Positions 42,073 to 52,804 of a stretch of DNA of 64,000 bases are shown piece by piece. Source of the stretch: Pseudeuparius sepicola (Eukaryota > Arthropoda > Insecta > Coleoptera > Anthribidae). Below the pieces are notes generated by a model, which worked only from the letters and a program-made list of their open reading frames with translations, searched no databases and was not told where the DNA came from. Made by a program: the position numbers and the translations under genes. The number at the start of each line of letters is the position of its first letter. Position 1 is the first letter of the stretch. Location: NCBI GenBank assembly GCA_963920635.1, contig OY987302.1:38443500-38507499 (forward strand), written 5' to 3'.

Positions 42073-43475
42073 ATGTGGCTTCGAGGGAGTTACTATTTGT
42101 TAAATTTGCATTTTTTACTTCTGTATTGTGAAACTCAGTGTGTTAAGGTTGGAACACAGATTAGTGAACCTTTAAAAGTTAAAATTGGAGTGCCTCAAGG
42201 GACTGTACTAGGACCCATACTTTTTGTTTTATACATTAATGCACTGTGCAATCTCGACGTGGAGGGCAGGGTCATATCATACGCTGATGACACGGTAATT
42301 ATATTTTCTGGTGATAGCTGGACGGAAGTAAGGGATAAATTTATAGATGGCTTCACTAGAGTTAAGATAGTACTAGACAATCTCAAACTCTCACTTAACA
42401 TAAAAAAAAAACAATTATATTGCATTTTCTATCACGGCAGCAAACAGACAGAGTTTCAATAAAATAGACATAGACTGTTTAGATGAACCCATTAAAGAGT
42501 TTTTTTCTACCAAATACCTAGGAGTCATGATTGATTGCAACCTCAAATGGGATAAACACATACAATATCTATGTAAAAAAATAAGATTCTTGATCTACAA
42601 ATTCTGTTTACTAAGGGAGTTCCTGAGCAGAAAACTGCTTATATCAATATACAAAGCCCTTGTAGAACCCCTAATAAGCTATGGTATTACAATATGGGGA
42701 GGTACATACAATACTCATCTCGAACCCCTAAAAGTAATCCAGAATCACATCATTAAAACCATATTTAAGAAGCCTAAACTCTACCCTACTATGCTTCTGT
42801 ACAAAAATGAAATTTGCAATGTAAAAACACTACATTTTATCAGTGTGTGTGTGTGTTTGTGTTCAAAAATCCTGATAAGCAGAAACTCGTTTCCAATTCT
42901 CATGATCATAACACCAGATGTGCAACAAATAAGTTTATTTGCATTCCGTATAGTCGAACAAATCTTAACCAAAAATCTATTACTTCTAGGGCATCCCAAG
43001 TTTATAACAACATCCCACATACTATAAAAAACATTAAAAACATTGAAAGGTTTAGGATAGTCTGTAAAGCGTACATTCAAGAGAAGTTCCATCAATTCCT
43101 TTAACTTTAGTTTAAGACACCATATCACGTATAGAATGTAACTAAAACAGTAACCAAAATATAAAACAGATTTCTTTGATAATTTCATAATGACTTTCAT
43201 ATGTATAACATTTCTTTTTCTTTTTCTGTTCTTTTCTATCTTTTAATCTGTATGCAGTATTACACAGTTTAGCATAAATAGATTAAGACACAATATGCAC
43301 ATACAGATGCGAAAGCACCTAGGTGCATTATTTTGTATTAAGGAACTGAATTTAGGAACTAGGTATCAATGGCATTTGTTCTTGTACCTTTTGTAATTAA
43401 TTTTGTAATAATGATTATAATAATTGTAATTGTAATTATTAAGGAATGTTAATAATAATAATAAAAATAATGCCG
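42073..43475 (+). pseudogene. 5'-truncated LINE: reverse transcriptase C-terminal half and 3' tail
   Basis: Encodes VKIGVPQGTVLGPILFVLY and the catalytic SYADDTVI, then (after a frameshift near 42460) STKYLGVMIDCNLKWDKHI, KALVEPLISYGITIWGG and, in a third frame, VYNNIPHTIKNI to a stop at 43104. The 3' end has TAATAATAATAATAAAAATAA near 43450-43472, a typical LINE tail. It is 5'-truncated as usual for target-primed reverse transcription, and its 5' edge abuts the oppositely oriented LINE at about 42060. Confidence 0.85.
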
Positions 43476-43483
43476 TTTGGGAC

Positions 43484-44215
43484 ATAGCGCCCAAAATTTA
43501 GCCAGCATCATTATGTAACCATGCACATTAAACAATAGTGGCAATAAACCAGTTACCTTTTGGAAACAAAACAACCACAATATGGCTTACAATGTGACAT
43601 TTGGTGGGGTCTTCGCTTGTCACATTCATATAGGGTGTTTTTAATTTAATTGGATAAATTTAATTTATTTTTTATTTATTTAGTGTACACTTTCTACAGG
43701 CATGCGCCCAATTACAGAGCAGAAAGACTTAAGACTATCCTAAAACTAAGTAAACCTGCGACATATAACATAGGTAATCTAATACAATGCAGCATTTAAA
43801 TGAAAATTTAATGATTAACGTGTCAAAGAAGTAGAATGTGATACTATATTATTCACTTACACAACAAAATATGCATTTAACCACAAGAAAACCAAAATAT
43901 AACTGATTTATGTGCGAAAAGATTCCCTTATAAACTGGATTAGTTAGTGCGAAAAGCTGGCAAATAGAATGTTTCAGCATTTCTGGAATTATGCTTAGGA
44001 TATCTAATTTAAGTTTAGATCATAAAATCATTTAGTAACAATAGTTGATTCAATAGTTGATATTTCTACTAATGTAGACTCGGACTAAATATCAGTCAAT
44101 GGCACATCTTAATAAGTGTGAATCTTGGGATTCCAATGATAACTGGATTATTAATAATGTTTAATAAGTGTGGGTACGTGTATGGTGGCCGAATTTTGGG
44201 CACTGTTTCCCAGAC
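43484..44215. repeat. Diverged inverted repeat pair, possible old DNA element
   Basis: GGGACATAGCGCCCAAAATTT...ATTAAACAATA at 43486-43560 is mirrored by AATTTTGGGCACTGTTTCCC at 44193-44212 and the text before it (about 44125-44190). The interior has no coding sequence. Confidence 0.5.
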
Positions 44216-44885
44216 AACATAATTTATGAAAAAAACAGAATAGTTAAGTTTTTGCAGATAAAAATTTTCTTCAAAGTGGGTGAAAAAAGTTCTGGCCACA
44301 ATAAATGAGACGGTGGGCATAAGTGGCACCCTATAGCGGTTGCGAATGTTGCATTACAAAATATCATTAAAATCAATCAAGCCCTTTAAAATATGCAGGA
44401 AAAACGAATTTTTAGGGCCCGTAGGGATGGAGCTTTGAACAAAAAGAAAAACACGAGTCCCTTTATTTTTTGAGTAGAATACTGCTGTGTTGCATTTGTT
44501 TTTGAATAACCCTGTACATAATGTTACATAATGAACTTGAAACGTTTCCCAGTTTAGAGCCTTATTTACCATATTTTTTTAAAAATCAAGATTGCCATGT
44601 AAAGCATCAGATCAGTTGTTTGCAGCCCTCTATACTAAAATCTCTCTTTAACTTTACACTAGATTGTGACAAGTAAATATATCATGTCTCTAGAATTCTG
44701 CGGCCATATTGATAATATTCTATTATATCCCGCGTGCGCCATTGCTTTACTTCTCATATACTACCTAAATCGAGCACGATGCGGTACAGCATAATCTGAC
44801 TGGCTGGCGCCTATCTTGAAGTTTACATACAAAATATTATTGATGTTCAAACTGACCAAAATACTTATACTGAGAGATTGCATTG
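44216..44885. other. Intron tract, nothing assigned
   Basis: No gene or repeat recognised. Confidence 0.4.
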
Positions 44886-44888
44886 TCA

Positions 44889-45009
44889 AAGGATGGCATA
44901 CCTTTTGCGCATGTCCAAGTACTGTTTAAATTGAATGTTATTTAATAATTTAAACGATTTATTCTATGTAAAACGTACTTGGACATGCGCAAACAGTATG
45001 CCATCTTTT
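44889..45009. mobile_element. Short hairpin MITE (about 120 bp)
   Basis: AAGGATGGCATAC...TTGCGCATGTCCAAGTAC at 44889-44923 is mirrored at 44975-45009 (GTACTTGGACATGCGCAA...GTATGCCATCTTTT). The loop is about 50 bp of AT-rich DNA. No coding capacity. Confidence 0.75.
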
Positions 45010-45344
45010 CTACGGCAGTTTCATAACAAGAACTTGCATTCTTCTCATTAGCAGCCTGTTCAGAAACATGGAAAAATTAATTATTAAAATACAAGTTCAC
45101 ATGGCAATAATAGCCCTTTGGACCCACGCTAACGGTATGCCTATGGTTTTTCGAGGAATTTTCTATTTTGAACTTCATTATAAAACACATGGCAGCCTGA
45201 CTAAAATCATATCAACTCATTTTTCGAATAAATGAAAATTCATTTTTCCATATGAAGAACCCAGGATGACTCTCTGATTCATACCTTATTATTGTGAGAA
45301 TATACGTAACATAATGCCCTATGAAAGGCATACTGAGTTAAATC

Positions 45345-46199
45345 ACGTCCAAAAATCTGTCACTATCTTCCGGTCCATCATGGAAGGCATCTACCTCAAT
45401 CATGATGGCATGTGCAGGGGATGGTATGTTACCTCCATTTATAATTTATCGTGATAAACATATTTGGATTTGGGACACCTGGAGAACTGAAGGACCAAAA
45501 GGAACCCAGTATACATGTACAAAAAGTGGATGGATTGATAGCAGAACATTTGAGGAATGGTTTAGCTCAATAGTGCTACTCTATCTAAAATGCCAAGAAG
45601 CTCCAAGGGCATTAATTGGAGATAACCCGTCTTCCCACTCGTCAGATTTTGTAATAGGCGAATGCCAGAAATATAACATTAGTTTTGTGTTCCTTCGTAA
45701 AAAATCAACACCTCTGTCAGACCCTGACATTTCCTTTTTTCGTCCCTTCAAATATCACTGGAAAGAACTATTTATGGAATGGAAAATGAAGGGCAATCGT
45801 GGATCTGTTCCAAAAGATCGCTTTCCTTCTATGCTTCAATCATTGTTGAAAGGAATAGACAGCAAATATAATTAAATCAGGATTTGAGAAGTATGGCATA
45901 ATTCCAATCAATCAATCAATCAATCAATTATTGATAGAAATAATATTTAATACAAATTCTAACAAATACACCTATTAATCATGAAGAACCAAATATGAAT
46001 GATTCTAGTTAACATTTAAAAAATAATCAAAAGGAGGAAAAAATTCTAATATTGCTCCTGGAAAAAGTGTGGGTAACAGGGACCAGGACCAGCAACTCAG
46101 TGAGGACGAAGAAGAGGAAAGCGGAGAAAAGAAGACGCCAAAGATAGAGAAGCCGAAGGAAGAGATGAAACTGAAGAAAGAGATAAAACCGATGAAATA
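45345..46199 (+). pseudogene. Pogo/Tigger-like (DDE_1) transposase, N-terminally truncated
   Basis: Open from about 45345 with an internal ATG at 45402, ending at 45875. Recognisable family text: MMACAGDGMLPPFIIY, WRTEGPKGTQYTCTKSGW, second catalytic aspartate in ALIGDNPSSH and a third in LSDPDISFFRP. The C-terminal block NRGSVPKDRFPSMLQSLLKGI is intact. The N-terminal helix-turn-helix DNA-binding domains and the first aspartate region are missing. A lysine/glutamate-rich segment (LSEDEEEESGEKKTPK and on) at 46081-46199 may be the original tail in another frame, followed by AATAAA at 46281. Inverted phrases GGGGTGACTTGATA (46432) and TATCAAGTCACCCC (46571) may be its terminal repeats. Confidence 0.75.
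45907..45930. repeat. AATC microsatellite
   Basis: Five to six tandem copies of AATC right after the pogo-like reading frame. Confidence 0.85.
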
Positions 46200-46649
46200 G
46201 AAGATGCAGAAGAAGGAAATTTAAGGGAACTATAAGCTATGGAGCAAGGGTTATTTATTAAGTTTATTTTAAGTTTTGTTAATAAAGCATTTGTTTATTG
46301 TTATTCACTGTTTTTTTCCAAGCTATTAACCAACTAATTACAATATAATTTTTTTTATTTTTTTTTCTTATCGGGTCACCCCGACAAACATTCAAAATCA
46401 AGTGTGTATCAAATCACCCCAACTTATGGGGTGACTTGATACAGGTAGTTTTTTTAATCTCAACCTTACAAAATCTGGTATGCTGGAAGAGCAAGATGGG
46501 ACCACACTTCATATTTCATTAGTCTAACTTAAAAACTTTCTATGATATACTTATTTAAAGTTGGAAATTTTATCAAGTCACCCCATTTTACAGTATTTCT
46601 GAAAAAGCCTGTATATCTGCCAGTAATTGAAGTAAATATTTTTTTGCAG

Positions 46650-46805
46650 CTATTCTTCAAAGGGAAAATTCAAGATGAGGAAGGTTACATTCTATATGTT
46701 CGAAAGAATGCTTTGCAAATTTTACTGCCAAAGTACGGGCTAGAATGTGTGTTATACTTAGCTCAGAAAGGTCAAACTTCAGATATCTTCAGCTATGATG
46801 AAGAG
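46650..46805 (+). CDS. DIS3: DIS3 seventh visible exon (S1 domain)
   Basis: 52 codons, phase 0, between TTTTTTTGCAG and GTATAA (46806). Encodes LFFKGKIQDEEGYILYVRKN and LLPKYGLECVLYLAQKG, the C-terminal S1 RNA-binding domain. The next intron is 61 bp. Confidence 0.95.
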
Positions 46806-46866
46806 GTATAATGATTATAATAGTGATGACCGGTGAGGTGTGCATTAACAAGTTCAATATTTGTAG

Positions 46867-47118
46867 ACTCAAACACAAAGAGCTGGGGATGTCATTCTTC
46901 ATGCTTTTGACCCTGTGACAGTTCGTCTAAGTCTTGATTCTAGTAACATTCAACATGAGAAATTTGTTTTGAAAATGGTGAAACCTTATGTTGATGGTTT
47001 TTGTGCTATTCCCTTAAGTAAAGTATCATCTGAAGTGTCTTGCATAGAAGGCACCAAAGATAACCAAAAGAAAAGGAAGGCTTCTGAAGAAAAGGGGAAG
47101 AAGAAACATAAGAAATAG
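46867..47118 (+). CDS. DIS3: DIS3 last exon
   Basis: Acceptor ATTTGTAG. Encodes the end of the S1 domain (VILHAFDPVTVRLSLDSSN, HEKFVLKMVKPYV) and a lysine-rich tail (KKRKASEEKGKKKHKK) likely to act as a nuclear localisation signal, typical of DIS3. Stop TAG at 47116-47118. Confidence 0.96.
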   Translation, partial: TQTQRAGDVILHAFDPVTVRLSLDSSNIQHEKFVLKMVKPYVDGFCAIPLSKVSSEVSCIEGTKDNQKKRKASEEKGKKKHKK

Positions 47119-47170
47119 TGGATGCAATAACTAAAAAATCATAATTTAAGTAAAATTTGTTTGTATTTTC

Positions 47171-47204
47171 TTTATTAAATAGACATTACAAAAATCATTT
47201 TTAT
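47171..47204. promoter_or_regulatory. Interleaved poly(A) signals of DIS3 and WDR77
   Basis: Plus strand ATTAAA at 47174-47179, 56 bp after the DIS3 stop. Minus strand AATAAA at 47204-47199 (27 bp after the WDR77 stop) and at 47176-47171. The DIS3 and WDR77 cleavage sites therefore fall within a few tens of bases of each other and the two 3' ends may overlap. Confidence 0.65.
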
Positions 47205-47230
47205 TATTTTATGTATATGGTAAAAAAATA

Positions 47231-47598
47231 TTAGGAACCTAAATGCTCTAATATTTCCTTATTGAATCCACAAGAATATATCGTATTTTTTTGCCATTTC
47301 AAATCTTTTACAATGCCAAGGTGCCTTGTGTCTCTATAAGCTTCCTTCAAGTTTCCATTATTGGTGTGCATTGATAAAATTTGGTTTGTATGTCCGGCAA
47401 CTGCTACATGATGTGAATGATTAAATAATAATGAACTAATTGGATAATCAAAACAATGATGTACAGCCAAAAAAATTTTTGGTTCCCGTTTGTCGATTAA
47501 GTAAATATCACCAGCTAATGTTCCAATTACGATGTAGTTACTATCCACTTGATTAACAGCTATTCTCGTTAAAGAGCAGAATTCATTAGCATATAAAA
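47231..47598 (-). CDS. WDR77: WDR77/MEP50 methylosome WD-repeat protein, last exon
   Basis: WDR77 (MEP50; valois in flies) is the WD-repeat partner of the arginine methyltransferase PRMT5 in the methylosome, presenting Sm proteins and histones. This exon starts after TTGTTTTAG on the minus strand, completing a codon begun in the previous exon. It encodes the last blades of the propeller: FCSLTRIAVNQVDSNYIVIG, GDIYLIDKREPKIFLAVHH, ISSLLFNHSHHVAVAG, TRHLGIVKDLKWQKNTIYS, CGFNKEILEHLGS, stop TAA at 47233-47231. Order and spacing match the C-terminal part of animal WDR77. About 283 residues are recovered from four exons (human 342 aa). Identification is good but rests on pattern similarity of a diverged WD protein. 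Confidence 0.82.
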
Positions 47599-47661
47599 CT
47601 AAAACAAGGAATTGAATTAAACATTTAATGAAGTAATTACCCGAATGCAATCATCATTTAC

Positions 47662-47783
47662 CTGTTGGTAATTCAGCTCGTGCATCCCATAAACAAGCTT
47701 TTTTGTCTGCAGAGGCAGAAACAAACAAGTTTGTATCTTCTATGAATGTATCTACCGAGTTGATGTCCGCCAAGTGAACTTTA
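47662..47783 (-). CDS. WDR77: WDR77/MEP50 penultimate exon
   Basis: 122 bp between a TTTCAG acceptor (47784 side) and a GTAAAT donor; intron to the next exon is 63 bp. Encodes KVHLADINSVDTFIEDTNLF and SASADKKACLWDARAELPT, a complete WD-type blade ending in LWDAR. Phases (1 base + 40 codons + 1 base) join exactly with both neighbours. Confidence 0.85.
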
Positions 47784-47923
47784 CTGAAACAAAATTGATC
47801 ATTAACATTTCTGGCTATTCTCGGAATCTTTTATAAATCTTAGCTCTATCCTGAACTCGAAGGACCTATACTATTTATTTTCTTTCTCCTAAGACAAGCA
47901 ATTACAAAATCTGTTAGCTTATA

Positions 47924-48588
47924 CAGTGTGGTCATTTAAGTGTGCAACATATGGGAATTTTTATTAATTGCAGAACCAAAATACAGATATTGCCGAAAGT
48001 TGATGCATGCAAAAATTTAAAAATTGTACAAGAGTAAATTACCCTTATTTCAAAAAATCCAGCAAAAGGTTATTAAGAAAAGTTGTTTAGAATTAAAAGC
48101 TATGCCTAAGTACCAAAACATATTACCTCCTAAGAAAAAAAAATTTTCATCAATTAATTTCCACAGTTTCTTAATAAACATTTAAAATAAAAATTTTGAA
48201 CCTTAACTGAGAGTTTTTTAATATACACATTATCATTACTAATGTTTTACCTTGTTCAGAAGAATTTTTGCGAAATTTTAAAGTTTTGTTTAATATCGTT
48301 GCAACAGACATGAAGTTTGTGATTCCCTAAAAAAAAATTAAAAGTTAATTTTACAAATAATATGCTTGAATTTGAACAAAGTTTTTTAGTTTTTCAATAA
48401 ATATTTTTTTTGTCTTAGGGGGGCATGTTTTGGTATTTAGGCATAACTTTTAATTCTAGACCAATTTTCTTAATAGTCACAATTTGGGCAATTTATTGAA
48501 GAAAAAAGGGGTCCATAATAATTGTGTCAATTTCTGCTATTATGCATCAGCAATAAGTTTGGTGGTCTAATATTGAGGACACCCCTTG
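47924..48588. mobile_element. Diverged fold-back element in WDR77 intron
   Basis: TA-flanked ends CAGTGTGGTC and GGACACCCCTTG. Inner text AGAATTAAAAGCTATGCCTAA (48091) and TACCAAAACAT is mirrored at 48428-48465 (ATGTTTTGGTATTTAGGCAT, AACTTTTAATTCT). Arms are considerably diverged; no coding sequence. Confidence 0.65.
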
Positions 48589-49753
48589 TACCATGATCAT
48601 GGATGACATGGACATGAGTGTAGTTTCGCATGGTCTTCTTTACGCAAGCAGGTATACACATGGGTGCAGCTAAAGTCAGTTAACCACTGTGAACCTGATG
48701 AATAACACTCGTATACTAAACTTTTGCCGCATTTGCCCCCACTAAGCAATGAAGGTTGCGAGAGCATATTATTTATTGATACCATTAACTGGCTCTTGCT
48801 GCACCCTGTATATACTTGCATGGAGAGGTAAGTATTTCGAGTCAATGAACTTCTATGATGTAGATGACAGATATATCTCGCAAAATCCAAATTTGCCATG
48901 CTTTTGGTTCTTACATTTTTTTGTGAGGCGTAAAAAAGAGAAAATCATGGTGGTAAATATGGAATAATGGCTGTACTTTTTAAATAATTGTTTAACCATT
49001 TCAGTACAGCTAATCGACATACCTGCCAGAGAAATTGGGCCCACAGCCTACTGACTGATATACAGTGCTATTCCTAAAGTTTGTGCCAAATGGAAAAAGT
49101 TTTTGTTATTAAACTTAAAAAAAAATCTTATTTTTTTCCTTAATTTTTTGTTGAAATTTATTTGCATTGTTATGATTTAGGAAGAGAGCAACAAGTAAAT
49201 AAGTCTTAGGTTATTTGCGGGAAAAAATATCGAGTACCAATTTCAAGAAAAATAATTAAGAAAAAATAAATTTCCTTATATTTCTGAAAACTGACCTAGA
49301 GGCACAATAATACAATACAAACAAATTTTCCTAATAACTGTCCGATATTTCCAAGGCAATGCAAAATTTGACATAGTATACTTAAAACATTTACCAACAT
49401 AGCCCAAAATAAGACTTTCTTTATATTTCGGATTTGAAGTGTTTTTTTTGTTCTTACTTTTTGCGTAGTAGCATAGACGATCTATTCTGTTTTTTATGTA
49501 CCAAGTTTTGGTATAAATAAGGTGACGATTTTAGCCTCCAGGTCTTTGTGCCACCTACTGTTCCTGGTCTACAACGGGTAAGAATTTGATCAATTATTAT
49601 TTTTATATTTGCTTAATTGCCTAAATTTCTGTGTTAAAATTTATTACTGCGAGTAATATTCAGTCAGAAATTGTGTTTTATATTTTTTCGATTTTTTATG
49701 GTCACAGACCTATTTTTGATGTGAAGTAGTTTGTTAATTTTTTGATCTATAAA
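48589..49753. other. WDR77 intron tract, nothing assigned
   Basis: A 100-codon open frame on the minus strand (48899-48597) has no recognised domain and I do not call it a gene. T-rich low-complexity runs at 49120-49150. Confidence 0.4.
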
Positions 49754-50014
49754 TGAAGACCTCGGTGCAAAAACCGGACAAGTCCACTTTTGGGTAAAAT
49801 TGACTTTTTCCACTACATTTATGTATTAAAATATCGCCGATCGATTGGTGTAAGAATCAGCAAAGTCCAAAGCAGAATAACGTTGATATATAGCTTTAGG
49901 ACTTGGCCGCTCGCATTCTTGGGTGCAAGAATCAGACAAGTCCGGGAGTTTCTTTTTCATTTTCCCAAAACTTGTAAACTATGGACTTGTCCGGTTTTTG
50001 CACCGAGGTCTTCA
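49754..50014. mobile_element. 261-bp MITE with 34-bp terminal inverted repeats
   Basis: TGAAGACCTCGGTGCAAAAA...CCGGACAAGTCCA at the left is mirrored exactly by TGGACTTGTCCGG...CACCGAGGTCTTCA at the right. Related phrases (GCAAGAATCAGACAAGTCCGG) recur inside. No coding capacity; superfamily unknown. Confidence 0.88.
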
Positions 50015-50264
50015 ATATTGTTTTTCTACTCCTATGCTAGTAACATACCTATTAAGTGACGGTTTAGGTTATAAGTAAGTCCATTGTTACGAACACTGAC
50101 ACGTAATGACTGACACGTAAAAATTACGTATCTGTTCTTAATTAAAACGCAATTATCGCGGGTGCCTTGTTAGCGCGGCATCCACGTCACCATAGCAACT
50201 AACCAACATACTAATTGTTACCTGTCAGATAATCAGAAGTATAGTTTATCTATTATAATAGTTT

Positions 50265-50400
50265 TTCTTTCGTTGAAGAAAAATTATAATACAAAACTCG
50301 AGTTGTAAGCTTATTACATACTCGTGGAATTACAGCACTCGCGGCTGCGCGGCTCGTGCGCAACTTTTCCACTCATACGTAATAAGCTGTTTACAACTCT
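50265..50400. repeat. CpG-rich palindromic hairpin
   Basis: CTTATTACATACTCGTGGAA at about 50311 pairs with TTTTCCACTCATACGTAATAAG at about 50366, with outer GAGTTGTAA / TTACAACTC also pairing. The loop is a CG-rich segment (CACTCGCGGCTGCGCGGC). Nature unknown; no coding sequence. Confidence 0.6.
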
Positions 50401-50830
50401 CGCTATGTAATATAATTAAGATCCGGACGTTTTAGTTGTTATTGCAAAATTAATCTACCTGGTATCTAAATTCAGGTAACAAATAAATTATGCAAATTAA
50501 CGTCTGGGAATGTGGTATTTAATTTTTCATAATAAGACAACCTGATTGATACAGGGTTCAAGTTCAAATGCGATTCAAGGTCAGTCACTCCTGTCTATAC
50601 ACCCTACTGACGTATGCTTTTCTACAAAAAGAAGAGACCCTTGTGAAAAGACAAAGAGAGGCTGCCTTGTTCATGCATCAAATTCAAGGAAATATTTTAG
50701 TTGAATATTTAACATCCCAATAACAAGTAAAAAGAAATGGCTCATGGATATGGGACAAAATGTTTTGGGTCTTGGCAAAACCAAACTAGTTTCCAATATC
50801 TGATGGAAATTTAGTATGGGTTTTTTAGAG

Positions 50831-50890
50831 GTGTGCAGACCACGACAGGCTCCTGTTTCGGACTTGTTGGCCCTCATCAGGCAAGCGAAG
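50831..50890 (-). ncRNA. Hammerhead ribozyme-like motif
   Basis: Minus strand reads helix I strand (GCTTGC), CUGAUGA, helix II GGGC-CAACAA-GUCC (4 pairs with one G-U), GAAA, short helix III CAGG-AG-CCUG closed by an A-U pair, cleavage triplet GUC, then GUGGUC to complete a weak helix I. All conserved core nucleotides of a type I hammerhead are present. The very short helix III is typical of Penelope-like and retrozyme hammerheads. Confidence 0.55.
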
Positions 50891-51134
50891 CTCACCTCAA
50901 AAGGCACACAACGCGCAGTGTGGTGAAAAACAAAGAAGAAGTATACATACGGGGAGCCAAGAAACTCAATTGGTTCATCACCAAGCATCTTCTAATATAT
51001 AGAAATCCACAAAGGTCCAACCGTGACTTTCAATCCTCTTGTGTTTACGTCTATAGCCACACCATGATCAAACAAAATAAATATTTAACGTCCCCAATAA
51101 TAATTAAAGGAAATGGCTAGTGGCATATGAGACA

Positions 51135-51190
51135 ATATGCCTGATGAGGGCCCACAAGGCAGAAACAGGTACCTGTCGTGGTCTGAACAC
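51135..51190 (+). ncRNA. Second, degenerate hammerhead-like motif
   Basis: CUGAUGA at 51141, GAAA at 51162 and helix III CAGG-UA-CCUG then UC are kept, but helix II (GGGC...GGCA) no longer pairs properly. It is the inverted counterpart of 50831-50890. Confidence 0.4.
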
Positions 51191-51454
51191 GTCCGAAAGA
51201 CCCATACTTAATTTCCATTAGGTATTGAAAACCAGTTTGGTGTTGCCAAAAACCAAAACATTTTGTCCCATATGCCACGATCCATTTCTTTTTAATAAAA
51301 AAAGTGGATGCATAAAAGAAAATATTACCGGAATCAATGTGCCAATGTTTCTAAAGCCTTCATTTATTTTTAATTTGAACCGCACTTTTTGCACTGTACC
51401 TATCCTCTTTCCTATTTGCTTTCCTTGTTGTTTTTCTTATTATTCATTACTTAA

Positions 51455-51957
51455 GCCGGTATTACACTTGTCAATTTCTTCGTCAATAAATTGTACAATA
51501 ATTGTGCAAGTTAAATTGTAGGTGTAAAACAGAAATTGTCGTCAATTTACCTTCAATTTCTTTGTCAATTTCTTGGCCAAGAAATTGACGCATGTTCGAA
51601 AATATTGTGACAAGTTTGGATATTTCAAGGGATTTTCTGTGTTCAGACCTAAATACCAATTTTAGTGACTTGACAATTTTTATGGGAAATGAGATTATGC
51701 TTCAGTTCACTCAGTATTCACATTTACTAATTTATAACTATTGTTTATTCGATTTTTGCGTGTGATATCAGCAATTCACGGAGTTATTTACTTATTAATG
51801 TTTGCATATTTGTGCTTTCGTGTTGGTAATATTGAAATTGCACAATAAATTGACCAATTTATTGATGGTGTAAAACGTACCAGGGTATCTACAATTTCTT
51901 GGCCAATAATTTATTGTGCAATTTATTGGCCAAGAAATTGACAAGTGTAATACCAGC
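51455..51957. mobile_element. 503-bp MITE (GCCGGTATTACAC ends)
   Basis: GCCGGTATTACACTTGTCAA and TTGACAAGTGTAATACCAGC are terminal inverted repeats, with further mirrored AATTTATTG/CAATAAATT motifs inside both ends (TTGGCCAAGAAATTGAC). No open reading frame. Target duplication not obvious. Confidence 0.85.
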
Positions 51958-52804
51958 ATTATTCAATGTCTCAAATGGCAAACAAAAATCATAAACAAGT
52001 GTCGAGGTTATGTTTTCAAAAACCACAAAAGCAACCAAATGTGGAAATTTGACGTATAATAACTAACAGTGCACAAGTCTACACTTGATACGATTACCGT
52101 TTTCATGCATTTCATGCATTTGAATCCCAATACGATCCCACAAAAAGCCAAATCGACCTTGAAACTGAAATCACATTCAGTACCTGTTTTCATGCAGTAT
52201 TCAACCCATAAAAGATTTTCAAATCGAATTGATGTTCAAAAAGGACACTTATCGTATTCAAAAAAGAACTAGTATGACTAATTTCACAAAAAAATATCCA
52301 AGCTTTGTTTTGCAGGGATTTAGAATATTTTAATTTATGAATATTTTTTTTAATTTATGTGAGTGGAAGTAAAAATAAGAAACCGTTTTTAAATCGATTA
52401 TTTACTAGGTAGTAGATTCCAGTATTGCATACACATCCTACAATATATAGACATATTTTCACTTTTTTACAAATTCATCCCCTCATGTAACTATTCTCAT
52501 TTATTTTGTTTTTGTAAAACAATGCCAAAATTGAATCCCTTCGCACTCCCTCTCAACCACCCCCTTTCTATAATGTAAAAAATACACACAAACACACACA
52601 CAAAATACTTCCACTCGCCATGTAGTGATGTGGAAGTAATATAAAAGTTCCGTAATATAAAATATACTAGTTTGAAACATACATTGGTAAAGTGTTCGTG
52701 AAACCCTCCACCAAATGTTTACCAACATACAATATGTAGATAATCTAGTCAGTCACTTTGCTTTAAATTTTACTAAAAATAGTGACTTTCTAAAAAGAAC
52801 TTAC
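51958..52804. other. WDR77 intron tract with dispersed repeat
   Basis: Holds the repeat shared with 14428-14600 at about 52450-52570 and a CA-rich run near 52585-52605. No gene. Confidence 0.5.

Larger units (their letters stand above)
50729..51296. mobile_element. Inverted-repeat element carrying hammerhead-like motifs
   Basis: Arms 50729-50860 and 51172-51296 are inverted copies (AAAAAGAAATGG...GGGACAAAATGTTTTGG... to CCACGACAGG, mirrored as CCTGTCGTGG... to CCATTTCTTTTT), about 80-85 percent alike by eye. Hammerhead core motifs sit just inside each arm, pointing outward. No reverse transcriptase reading frame between. It fits a non-autonomous derivative of a Penelope-like element, or a retrozyme-like unit. 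Confidence 0.55.

Noticed and set aside
48597..48899. 100-codon minus-strand open frame in a WDR77 intron
   Set aside because: No conserved motif, no fit to the WDR77 reading frame or splice pattern.
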